A DNA stretch of 64,000 nucleotides, from contig NZ_CP195847.1 in assembly GCF_051513965.1 (NCBI RefSeq), positions 248,001 through 312,000 on the forward strand, given 5' to 3'. The stretch is from Paramicrobacterium sp051513965 (GTDB taxonomy: Bacteria; Actinomycetota; Actinomycetes; Actinomycetales; Microbacteriaceae). The notes under the pieces were generated by a model that ran no database searches, was not told where the DNA came from, and saw only the letters and a list, made by a program, of their open reading frames with translations. Each line of letters starts with the position of its first letter. Within the stretch, counting starts at the first letter, position 1. Shown piece after piece: positions 8,911 through 15,931 of the stretch. Both the position numbers and the translations under genes were made by a program.

Positions 8911-9009
8911 GAGGTGACCTTTCTAGTGCGTGAGTGTGGTGCGTGGATCTGTTTCGTGAAGATGACGTACTGGATGCCCCGCGCGGATGACGTGCGGAGC
9001 ATTTCCACT

Positions 9010-9071
9010 GCGCTATTTGTTCGGACGTGCGCTACAGGAAATTCAGTAGCGCGAACCCGAACAAATAGCGC
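9010..9071. repeat. dispersed palindromic element, copy B
   Basis: A full-length 62-base copy: outer arms GCGCTATTTGTTCGG (9010-9024) and its complement (9057-9071) are perfect, while the inner arms (ACGTGCGCTAC against GTAGCGCGAAC) have drifted. The stop codon of the EamA transporter gene (TGA, 9043-9045) is inside the element, and the gene's last nine residues are encoded by the right arm. Confidence 0.85.
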
Positions 9072-9960
9072 GGGGCGGGGTGGGTGTGGGATGCCGCTGC
9101 CGCCGACGCTCTGCTGGCGGGACGAGTTGCGAGGCGACGATCGCGGCGAGAGCGAGCGCGAACCCGACGAGCTGACCGAGCGTGAGCGTCTCGCCGAGCA
9201 GCAGAGCGCCGAGCGACGCGGCCACGAGCGGCGAGAGCAGCGCGAGCACAGCGGCGGCGGTGACCGGCAGGCGGCGGATTCCGTTGAACCACAGTGTGTA
9301 CGCGATCAGTCCGCCGACGATGCCGAGCCACGCGTATCCGCCGATCGCCTGCGCGTCGATCACAGCGGGAACCCCCTCGAACACGAGGGTGATCGGCAGA
9401 AGTACGACCCCTCCCGCGGCGAGCTGCCAGCCAGCCAGAGCCAGCCCCGATACGCCCTCCGGGCGACCCCACTTCTTCGTGAGCACGACACCGAGACCCA
9501 TCGACACCGGTCCGGCGAGCCCCGCAATGACTCCGACGACGTCGAGCGTTGCGGTCGAGCGCAGCACCACGAGTGCGACGCCGCCGAGCCCGACGACTCC
9601 CCAGAAGAGGCGCCACGGCGAGAGGCGCTCGCCGAGCACCGGCACGACCAGCAGCGCAACGATGAGTGGCTGGAACGCACCGAGCGTCGCGGCCACGCCT
9701 CCGGGGAGTCGGTACGCGGCGAGGAAGAGCAGCGGAAAGAACGCGCCGATGTTCAGGGTCCCGAGCACAGCCGACTTCCACCACCACGAGCCCCGGGGCA
9801 GGCGCCGCGCGATCACGATGGCGAGAAGCCCGGCAGGCAGCGCCCTCACGAGCGAGGCGAACAGCGGGTGATCCGCGGGCAGCAGCTCTGTCGTGACGAT
9901 GTAGGTCGTGCCCCACACGGTGGGCGCGAGTGCGGTCAGCAGGATGAGCAGCGGTTTCAT
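9043..9960 (-). CDS. EamA family (DMT superfamily) transporter
   Basis: A 305-residue inner-membrane transporter with ten predicted helices in two EamA repeats (about 5-140 and 145-280), typical of metabolite/drug exporters such as RhtA or YdcZ-like proteins. Start 'MKPLLILLTALAPTVWGTTY' is characteristic. The C-terminus is odd: the last residues (...PPRAICSGSRY) are encoded by palindromic element B, which has evidently inserted and replaced or extended the original end. It is divergent from the MarR-type gene, with a TTAACGTTAA palindrome 10 bases upstream of its start, so it is probably repressed by that regulator. Substrate unknown. Confidence 0.85.
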   Translation of the reverse strand: MKPLLILLTALAPTVWGTTYIVTTELLPADHPLFASLVRALPAGLLAIVIARRLPRGSWWWKSAVLGTLNIGAFFPLLFLAAYRLPGGVAATLGAFQPLIVALLVVPVLGERLSPWRLFWGVVGLGGVALVVLRSTATLDVVGVIAGLAGPVSMGLGVVLTKKWGRPEGVSGLALAGWQLAAGGVVLLPITLVFEGVPAVIDAQAIGGYAWLGIVGGLIAYTLWFNGIRRLPVTAAAVLALLSPLVAASLGALLLGETLTLGQLVGFALALAAIVASQLVPPAERRRQRHPTPTPPRAICSGSRY

Positions 9961-9969
9961 CTCTATCTC

Positions 9970-9979
9970 TTAACGTTAA
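9970..9979. promoter_or_regulatory. probable MarR operator TTAACGTTAA (EamA side)
   Basis: A perfect 10-bp palindrome just upstream of the EamA start codon. A related sequence, TTGAACGTTGAA, overlaps the approach to the MarR start at 10029-10040. The pair in one divergent gap suggests the MarR product represses both genes. Confidence 0.55.
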
Positions 9980-10028
9980 ACAGTTTAGGGCTGAGATAAT
10001 AGAGGGAGCTACACTCGGCGTCAAATAG

Positions 10029-10040
10029 TTGAACGTTGAA
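10029..10040. promoter_or_regulatory. probable MarR operator TTGAACGTTGAA (marR side)
   Basis: It is the same core AACGTT with TTG/GAA flanks as the site at 9970, positioned ten bases before the MarR ATG, and therefore placed for autorepression. Confidence 0.5.
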
Positions 10041-10049
10041 AGGTTGCAG

Positions 10050-10544
10050 ATGGCAGACAGCGTCGACCGGATCATCGCGCAGTGGAACGCCACAAAGCCG
10101 AACCTCGATGTCAGCGCGATGGGGATCATCGGGCGCATCTCGCGACTCGAGAACATCCATGATGCGGCGATACGCGAGGTCTTCGCCCGGCACAACCTGC
10201 TGAGAGGTGAGTTCGACATCCTCGCGACGCTCGTTCGCGCCGATCCCGCGGGCGAGGGGCTCACCGCGGGCCAACTCACGGCGCAGACGATGGTCACATC
10301 GGGCGCCATCACCAACCGGCTCGATCGCCTTGTCGCGAAAGGCTACGTCACCCGAGAGGTCGACCCCGGCAACCGGCGCTCGGTGCGGGTGCGGCTCACC
10401 CCCGAGGGTCGCGAGGTCGTCGATGACGCGCTTCTTGAGCACGTCGACAACGAAGAGCGGATGCTGCAGAGCCTCAGCGCCGAGCAGCGCGATGCGCTCG
10501 CCGGCATCCTCAGTCACCTGCTGACCGCGCACGAACGCGGGTGA
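10050..10544 (+). CDS. MarR family transcriptional regulator
   Basis: A 164-residue winged-helix repressor. The recognition region is 'LTAGQLTAQTMVTSGAITNRLDRLVAKGYV' (helices about 68-97), followed by the wing 'DPGNRRSVRVRLTPEG' (about 102-117) and dimerisation helices at both ends. ATG 10050 was chosen rather than the upstream TTG 10029 because GAAAGG precedes it at good spacing. It is divergently transcribed from the EamA exporter, with matched palindromes at both promoters. Likely a ligand-released repressor of that exporter. Confidence 0.85.
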   Translation: MADSVDRIIAQWNATKPNLDVSAMGIIGRISRLENIHDAAIREVFARHNLLRGEFDILATLVRADPAGEGLTAGQLTAQTMVTSGAITNRLDRLVAKGYVTREVDPGNRRSVRVRLTPEGREVVDDALLEHVDNEERMLQSLSAEQRDALAGILSHLLTAHERG

Positions 10545-10583
10545 CAGGCATGCCTCAGGCGAGGCAGCGGGGATGCCGCGACG

Positions 10584-11348
10584 CTACGCCACCGGACGCA
10601 TCGGCGCGCCGAAGTAGCGGTTCATCGTGCGGCGCCACGCGTTGCTCCGCAGGTGCGGATAGAGCAGCGAGGCGGCGACGCAGTACTTGCTGACCGAGTG
10701 CGGGCGGATGCCGGAGTCGCGCAGCATCCGGTCGAGCGGGCCCTGTGCCCCGGAGGTCTTCGTCTCGACGAGCACGTCCTCCGGCCCGCGGTGCACGTCG
10801 TCGCCCGACACGCACGTCAGGTCGACATCGCACGTCACCCGCTGGTCGTCGTGGCAGAGCGTTGCGCGACGATACACGGTCTCGAGCACGGGGCGCAGCT
10901 GCGAGGCATCCTCGCCCGTGATCGACTCGATGAACTCGATGGCCTCCGGTCCGAGCTGGCCGGGATGCTCCGGATCGTGCGCGATGCGCTGCTTCACCGT
11001 CTGCCCGCGATAGCCCTTCGACTTCACCTCGAGGCGGCAGTCGCCCGACTCGCAGTACGTGCGCGTGCGCACCTTGAAGCGGTGGCGGCGCCCCTGCGCG
11101 TGCTGGCGGAAGAACCGGAAATCGGGGCTGTCGAAGTAGATGGTGCGGTATTCGAAGAGACGGATGCCGTCGATCTCGAGCGCCCGAAACTCATCGCTCG
11201 CCTGATCGACGAGCCCGCTGAACAGGTCGCGCGGCACGAAGTACTTTCGATCCACGCGCGTCATCAGCTCGGCGTGCGCGTTGAGCTCGTCGAGGCTGAT
11301 CGGGTCGAGTGCTTCCAACGGTCCGCGAAGAATCGTCGTTGAGCTCAT
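10584..11348 (-). CDS. polyphosphate polymerase (VTC) domain protein, intact copy
   Basis: A 254-residue VTC-domain protein. Yeast Vtc4 uses this tunnel-shaped triphosphate-tunnel fold to make polyphosphate from ATP. Tunnel residues are visible in 'TRVDRKYFVPR' (about 30-40), 'HRFKVRTRTY' (about 88-97), 'LEVKSKGYRGQTVKQR' (about 104-119) and 'VLVETKT' (about 190-196), followed by 'SVSKYC'. Its start overlaps the DUF4956 stop by four bases (ATGA), so the two are translationally coupled, the standard VTC/DUF4956 pairing of bacteria. Polyphosphate synthesis is inferred from family; bacterial members are little tested. Confidence 0.85.
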   Translation of the reverse strand: MSSTTILRGPLEALDPISLDELNAHAELMTRVDRKYFVPRDLFSGLVDQASDEFRALEIDGIRLFEYRTIYFDSPDFRFFRQHAQGRRHRFKVRTRTYCESGDCRLEVKSKGYRGQTVKQRIAHDPEHPGQLGPEAIEFIESITGEDASQLRPVLETVYRRATLCHDDQRVTCDVDLTCVSGDDVHRGPEDVLVETKTSGAQGPLDRMLRDSGIRPHSVSKYCVAASLLYPHLRSNAWRRTMNRYFGAPMRPVA

Positions 11349-12070
11349 CGCACGGCCTCGCGTTCGGCGGGCACACCGTCTACGGACTCGGCGGGTGCTG
11401 CATCCGCGGAGTCGGCGCGTGCGCCAGAGAAGGAGATGTGCTCGAGAGAAGGACGGAATCGTGCAAAACGTCCTTCTGAGTGGCTCTTTTCCTTCTGAGA
11501 TGCGCGGGGCTGAGGTGCAGTGCTCTCAGGCGCACGGGCGCTGTACCGCACGTCGACCAGCGTCGTGTCGCGCACGAGGTCGACATCGAGCACCTCGACG
11601 TGAGCGACGCGACCGAGGGTCTCCTCGAGGTGTGCCTTGAGCGCGGCCTCGTCGGTGTACGCGCGGTCGAGCGTGAGCGTGTGGCGGCGGGTCCGTGGCG
11701 CGATGTGCGGGCTGTCGACCACGAACATCACGAGCAGCATGAGCGCCGAGAGCGCCGGCGTCACCCAGATGGGCTCGGGGCGCAGACCCGCGAGCAGACC
11801 GAGCGCGAGAGATACGAAGTAGTACGCGATCTCCTGCTGCGTGATCTGGTCGCTGCGCAGTCTGATGATCGACAGGATGCCGAAGAGACCGATGCCCAAC
11901 CCGATGCCGACCTCGACGGAGCTCAGCGCGATGGTCACCGCCAGCACGCCGACGTTGAGGGCGATGTACGACAGCTGCAGATCGCGCCGGCGGTGGCGGC
12001 GGAAGTACAGCGCTGACGCCAGGATCGTGATGGCGATGAGGTCAGTGGCGATCGCAATGATGAGCGACAT
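11345..12070 (-). CDS. DUF4956 domain membrane protein, intact copy
   Basis: A 241-residue protein with an N-terminal DUF4956 membrane part (four helices within residues 3-150, including the conserved 'GLFGILSIIRLRSDQITQQEIAYYF' region) and a C-terminal cytoplasmic tail (about 150-241). DUF4956 proteins pair with VTC polymerases and may anchor the polymerase or translocate its product. ATG 12070 has GGGAGAG at good spacing. About 65 bases upstream is a sequence motif shared with the promoter of the adjacent two-component operon (12134-12153), so it may be a target of that system. Confidence 0.85.
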   Translation of the reverse strand: MSLIIAIATDLIAITILASALYFRRHRRRDLQLSYIALNVGVLAVTIALSSVEVGIGLGIGLFGILSIIRLRSDQITQQEIAYYFVSLALGLLAGLRPEPIWVTPALSALMLLVMFVVDSPHIAPRTRRHTLTLDRAYTDEAALKAHLEETLGRVAHVEVLDVDLVRDTTLVDVRYSARAPESTAPQPRASQKEKSHSEGRFARFRPSLEHISFSGARADSADAAPAESVDGVPAEREAVR

Positions 12071-12133
12071 AAGTTCTCTCCCGTCTGTTCACTCTCAGTC
12101 TTTGGGACGGGATTAACGCCACGGTGAGTCGAA

Positions 12134-12153
12134 GATGAGAGAACTCACATGTG
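12134..12153. promoter_or_regulatory. candidate response-regulator site upstream of DUF4956-VTC
   Basis: GATGAGAGAACTCACATGTG contains the same TGAGAGA and CATGTGAG (on the opposite strand) modules as the palindrome at 14563-14586, upstream of the two-component operon. The shared motif between regulator and putative target promoter supports, but does not prove, binding by the OmpR-type regulator. Confidence 0.4.
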
Positions 12154-12167
12154 GGGTGGATGCCGAG

Positions 12168-12830
12168 CTACACAGCACGCAGACGGTAGCCGGCGCCCCG
12201 CACCGTTTCGATGCGGTCGGTGCCAAGCTTGCCGCGAAGGTAACGCACGTACACGTCGACGACGTTCGAGCCGGGGTCGAAGTCGAACCCCCAGACCTGG
12301 CTGAGCAGCTGCTGCCTCGTGAGGACCTCATCGGGGTGCCGCATGAACACCTCGAGCAGAGCGTACTCGCGCGTGGTCAGCTCGATCGTCTCGTCACCCA
12401 CGAGGGCACGCCTGGTGCGCAGGTCGAGGGAGAGGTTCGCGACCTTCAGAATGGTCGCTTCGCCCGCGGACTCCGAACGCAGCCGCAGCCGCACACGCGC
12501 GAGCAGCTCATCGAATGAGAACGGTTTGCGCATATAGTCGTCGGCTCCGCCCGAAAGTCCCGCCACAGTGTCTTCGATCGCGTCGCGGGCGGTGAGGATG
12601 ATGATGGGGATGTCGATGCGGTCCGCGCGGATGCGGCGCAGCACACTGAAGCCGTCGAGCCCCGGCAGGCCGATGTCGAGCACAAGGAGGTCGAATTCAC
12701 CCGAACGCGCGAACTCGACGACTGAGTGGCCGTCGGTGACCGTCTCAGAGCGGAAGCCGTTCGCCCGAAGGCCCTTCTCGATGAACGACGAGATGCGGTC
12801 TTCGTCCTCGGCGATGAGAATGCGCTTCAC
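12168..12830 (-). CDS. OmpR-family response regulator
   Basis: A 220-residue two-component regulator: receiver domain (about 1-118) with acidic pocket 'AEDED' (8-10), phospho-acceptor Asp 52 in 'LLVLDIGLPGLDG', and 'IILTARD' with the conserved Thr; a winged-helix DNA-binding domain (about 125-218) with 'LTTREYALLEVFMRHPDEVLTR' and 'VWGFDFDPGSNVVDVYVRYLRGKLG'. The start overlaps the histidine kinase stop by four bases. It lies between the VTC/DUF4956 operon and the acidic protein/kinase genes, all on the same strand, so it may regulate polyphosphate or envelope functions. Confidence 0.92.
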   Translation of the reverse strand: MKRILIAEDEDRISSFIEKGLRANGFRSETVTDGHSVVEFARSGEFDLLVLDIGLPGLDGFSVLRRIRADRIDIPIIILTARDAIEDTVAGLSGGADDYMRKPFSFDELLARVRLRLRSESAGEATILKVANLSLDLRTRRALVGDETIELTTREYALLEVFMRHPDEVLTRQQLLSQVWGFDFDPGSNVVDVYVRYLRGKLGTDRIETVRGAGYRLRAV

Positions 12831-14239
12831 TGTTCCTCCTCGTGCAGGGGCAGATCGAGGGTGAAGGCGGCACCATCACCCGGGGTCGAGTCGACGACGA
12901 CGCTGCCGCCGTGCGCCTGGGCGATGCGGGCGACGATCGCGAGACCGAGGCCCGTGCTCTGACCGCGGCTGTCGGCTGCCGCGCGGGCGAACCTCTCGAA
13001 GATGCGCTTGTGCTCCTCCTCGGGGATTCCCTCGCCCGTGTCGCGCACCCAGAGCAGCAGGCGGTCATCGCTCACGCGACCGCCGATGGCGATCGTATCG
13101 CCTGTCTCTGTGTGCGCGACTGCGTTGGCGGCGAGCTGCAGCAGCGCCTGGGCCAGTCGTTGCTCGTCGGCCACGGCATAGGCTTCGGGGGTGTTGTCGA
13201 TCGTCCACTGACGGTCGGCGAGGGCGGTCGCCTTCGCGAAGGTCTCGACGACCAGGTCGGTGAGGTCGGTTCTCGCGAGCACAAGGAAGTCGGGGCGCTC
13301 GCTTCGCGCGAGCAGAATCAGATCGTCCACAAGGCGTGACATGCGCCCGAGCTCGTCTTCCACGAGGCGCAGGGTCTGCTCGCGATCCTCCGGGTCGTCG
13401 CCCATGACCTCGAGGTGACCGCGGATGATGGTGATCGGGGTGCGGAGCTCGTGGCCGGCGTCGTCGAGAAAGCGGCGCTGACCGTCGAACGCGGACTCGA
13501 GGCGATCGAGCATCCTGTTGAATGTCTCCGCGAGCTGAGCGACGTCATCGGTCCCGACCACGTCGATGCGCCGACCCAGGTCGGTTTCACTGATGCGGGA
13601 TGCCGTTTCGCGGACGTCCCTGATCGGGGCGAGCACTCGCCCGGCGATGAACCAGCCGGTGATGGCCGCGAGTGCGAGCGCACCGACCGCGACGAGCGAC
13701 ATCACCCAGATGGTGGCCCACGCCTCGTCATACTCGTCGGCCGGAAACTCGGCGATCACGAGGTGCCCCGTCGACGGGTCGCCCTCGACCGAGACGGGGA
13801 GGATCCCGTAGATCACCGGGCCGTCGGGTGTGCTGAGTCGTCCGGTCGTGGGTTCCGTGACGGATGCCGCCATGCGGACGAACTCGGCATCGGCGTCGAG
13901 CCGCACACGAGGGTCGCCCACGCTGCGCCTGTCAGGGGTGCCATCGATGATGCTGAAGAACGTCTCCGTGTGCTCCGGCAGATTGTGCTGCAGGTGGCTC
14001 GTGAGCAGTTCGCGCACGGTGAAGAACTCGCGCCCGGTCGACGGATCCGGCTTCGACGCGAACGCCCGGAACTTCTCGGTCTCGTGCACGAGCTCGGCGT
14101 TCATCTGAGCATCCACTCGCGTGAACGCGGAGCGACCTGTGATCACGACGATCGCGACGATGGCGACCGCGACGATGAGAAGAATCCAACCGAGGATACG
14201 CGCGCGAGCTGTCAGGCCATGGCGACGCTCAGTCGTCAT
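12827..14239 (-). CDS. membrane sensor histidine kinase
   Basis: A 470-residue kinase from ATG 14239. TM1 is at about 15-35, an extracytoplasmic sensor domain at about 40-172, TM2 at about 175-200, HAMP at about 200-252, HisKA with the phospho-acceptor His 263 in 'AGHELRTPIT', and an HATPase domain with 'QLAANAVAHTE', 'VRDTGEGIP' and 'STGLGLAIV'. The start lies inside the 3' end of the acidic-protein gene (overlap 14229-14239). Because the GAC/GAT repeat of that gene reads as ATG-ACG in the kinase frame, four further in-frame ATGs occur upstream (positions corresponding to 16, 18 , 30 and 45 bases or more before the chosen start), so the true N-terminus is uncertain. Confidence 0.88.
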   Translation of the reverse strand: MTTERRHGLTARARILGWILLIVAVAIVAIVVITGRSAFTRVDAQMNAELVHETEKFRAFASKPDPSTGREFFTVRELLTSHLQHNLPEHTETFFSIIDGTPDRRSVGDPRVRLDADAEFVRMAASVTEPTTGRLSTPDGPVIYGILPVSVEGDPSTGHLVIAEFPADEYDEAWATIWVMSLVAVGALALAAITGWFIAGRVLAPIRDVRETASRISETDLGRRIDVVGTDDVAQLAETFNRMLDRLESAFDGQRRFLDDAGHELRTPITIIRGHLEVMGDDPEDREQTLRLVEDELGRMSRLVDDLILLARSERPDFLVLARTDLTDLVVETFAKATALADRQWTIDNTPEAYAVADEQRLAQALLQLAANAVAHTETGDTIAIGGRVSDDRLLLWVRDTGEGIPEEEHKRIFERFARAAADSRGQSTGLGLAIVARIAQAHGGSVVVDSTPGDGAAFTLDLPLHEEEQ

Positions 14240-14522
14240 CGTCGTCCCAGTCGTCATCGTCATCGTCATCGTCCACGTCGTCATCGTGATCGTCGTCGCC
14301 CGCGTCGCGTGGCGGTGCAGGCGGAACAGTGGTGGCGCCCTCATCCGGCGTGACCGTGGGAGGAGGCGTTGTGTGGATGTCGTCGGGGTCACCTGTCGGT
14401 GTGATGTGAACGGCGGGACCCAGATTCGGCACGGTGGGCTCCGTCAGGGCATCTGCGCACACCCATATTCCGGCCGCGATGAGCGCCGCGGCCGGAATCG
14501 CCACCCAGGTGTACCGAGCCAT
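14229..14522 (-). CDS. small secreted/membrane protein with Asp-rich C-terminal tail
   Basis: A 97-residue protein not recognised as any family. Residues 1-25 are a hydrophobic signal or anchor helix (MARYTWVAIPAAALIAAG...), residues 26-70 are Pro/Thr-rich and extended, and the last 23 residues are almost only Asp with single His, Val and Trp. Such tails bind divalent cations such as Ca2+ or Mg2+. It overlaps the sensor kinase by 11 bases and is first in the acidic protein-kinase-regulator operon, suggesting that it presents ions or another ligand to the kinase sensor domain. ATG 14522 follows GGGAG closely; a CAGACT hexamer six bases upstream would also fit a leaderless start. Confidence 0.7.
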   Translation of the reverse strand: MARYTWVAIPAAALIAAGIWVCADALTEPTVPNLGPAVHITPTGDPDDIHTTPPPTVTPDEGATTVPPAPPRDAGDDDHDDDVDDDDDDDDWDDDDD

Positions 14523-14562
14523 GCTCCCAGTCTGGCCGACCGGAGGCGCCCTCGGGTGAGTT

Positions 14563-14586
14563 TCACATGAGAGAGCTCTCATGTGA
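14563..14586. promoter_or_regulatory. 24-base palindrome upstream of the acidic protein/two-component operon
   Basis: TCACATGAGAG (14563-14573) and CTCTCATGTGA (14576-14586) form 11-bp complementary arms around AG. It is positioned about 40 bases upstream of the acidic-protein start. Modules CATGTGAG and TGAGAG recur upstream of DUF4956 (12134) and, more weakly, at 15860. Best explanation is an operator for the response regulator or another dimeric regulator. Confidence 0.55.
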
Positions 14587-14595
14587 GGCGCGCGG

Positions 14596-15330
14596 CTACG
14601 CGGCGAGTGCCAGGGCGTCGGGAAACTGACGGCGGATGGTGCGGTACCACGCGTTTCCCGGGAGATGGGGGTAGAGCAGCGTGGCCGCAATGCAGTACTT
14701 GCTCACGGAGTGCGCGCGGATGCCCTCACCCAGCAACGCGCGGTCGAGCGGCCCCGCGCTGCCCTCGGTCTTGGTCTCGACGAGCACCGAGTCCGGCCCG
14801 TCGAAGGAGGCGCGATCGTTGTAGAACCGCAGGTCGAGATCGAGTGTGACGCGCTGGGACCCGTGGCACAGCGTGCCGCGACGATAGTCGGTGTGCAGCA
14901 CGGGGGTCAGGGCGTGCGGATCGGTGTCGACGATCGAGTCGATGAACCGATGATCGCGTTCGCCGAGGCGCTCGGGGCGCACTGGATCGTGGTCGATGCG
15001 CTCCTTCACGGTCTGTCCGCGGTAGCCCTTCGACTTCACCTCGAGCATGCAGTCGCCTGACTCATAGGTGCGGGTGCGCACCTTGTACCGGTGTCGTCGA
15101 CCCTGTGCGTGCTGCCTGAAGAAGACGAAATCGGGCGAGTCGAAGTACACCGTGCGGTAGTCGAACACACGCCCACCATCGATCTGCAGCATGCGGAACT
15201 CCGTGAGCTCTCGTGTCATGATCGCTGCGAGAAGATCGCGCGGCACGAAGTATTTGCGGTCCACACGCGTCATGAGCCGTGCTTGGGCGTTCAGCTCGTC
15301 GAGGCTGATGGGACGAAGTGCGTGGTCAGT
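14596..15330 (-). pseudogene. second VTC polyphosphate polymerase gene, 5' end deleted
   Basis: From 'LRPISLDELNAQARLMTRVDRKYF' onward (residue 1 of homology at about 15318) this frame is a close paralogue of the VTC gene at 10584 and keeps all tunnel motifs ('HRYKVRTRTY', 'LEVKSKGYRGQTVKER', 'VLVETKT'). Its own start codon and first dozen codons are missing: the reading frame runs back, out of frame, into the DUF4956 paralogue. The only in-frame ATG near the join is at 15273 (MTRVDRKYF), without a ribosome-binding site. It could still be translated by reinitiation, so loss of function is likely but not certain. Confidence 0.7.
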
Positions 15331-15758
15331 TCGGTCTCGTCGGCGATCGCCCGGTCGAGTGTCATCGTGTGGTGGCGTGCATCGGCGGCGAGGTGTGTGC
15401 TGTCGACGATGAGCATGACCAGCAGAATCAAGGCGGAGAGTGCCGGTGTGATCCACATTGGCGAGGGGTGCAGACCAGCGAGGATGCCGAGGGCGAGCGA
15501 CACGAAGTAGTACGCGATCTCCTGTTGCGTGATCTGGTCGCTGCGCAGGCGAATGACCGAGAGGATGCCGAACAGGCCGATGCCCAGTCCGAGGCCGACG
15601 TCGACGGACTCCAGCGCGATCGTGACCGCGACGATGCCGACGTTCAGAGCGATGTACGAGAGCATCAGGTCGCGGCGACGGTGGCGGCGGAACTACAGCC
15701 CGCAGGCGAGGAGGGTGATTGCAATCAGATCGGTCGCGATCGCGACGGCGAGTGTCAT
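15291..15758 (-). pseudogene. second DUF4956 gene, nonsense codon 22 and deleted 3' end
   Basis: It is a paralogue of the intact DUF4956 gene at 11345. From ATG 15758 (AAGGAG upstream) it reads MTLAVAIATDLIAITLLACGL, then TAG at 15693-15695 where the intact copy has Tyr 22; the homologous frame continues with FRRHRRRDLMLSYIALN. Near 15330 the homology stops at about codon 143 of 241 and the sequence joins the VTC paralogue out of frame. One substitution and one deletion of roughly 280 bases therefore inactivated the gene. Confidence 0.85.
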
Positions 15759-15859
15759 TTGGTGTGCTCCTTGTGGGTCTTCACCAAAAATAAATTCTCC
15801 AGATGGAGAGTTTTCAGTTCGTAAGTTCTTTCGCGGCGTGCTCCCAGCGCGCTCACTGC

Positions 15860-15877
15860 TGAGAGAGTCATCGCATG
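15860..15877. promoter_or_regulatory. weak copy of the TGAGAGA...CATG motif
   Basis: TGAGAGAGTCATCGCATG resembles the sites at 12134 and 14563 and is upstream of the decayed DUF4956/VTC pair, at about the position expected for a shared operator. It is degenerate and only suggestive. Confidence 0.25.
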
Positions 15878-15897
15878 CAGGGGCCGCGAGGGGTAGT

Positions 15898-15925
15898 GGG
15901 AGGGCCGCCGGGGGCGAGCCCTCCC
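15898..15925 (-). terminator. hairpin after lldD
   Basis: GGGAGGGC (15898-15905) pairs with GCCCTCCC (15918-15925), six bases beyond the lldD stop codon. No U tract follows, as is common in high-GC actinobacteria. Confidence 0.5.
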
Positions 15926-15931
15926 GACGGG

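Noticed and set aside
9961..10049. TTAACGTTAA as an integration site
   Set aside because: It is better explained as one of two related operators in the divergent MarR/EamA gap.
14229..14390. Phase variation by frameshift in the Asp tract
   Set aside because: The repeat unit is three bases, so length changes would not switch the frame; only tail length and alternative starts are affected.
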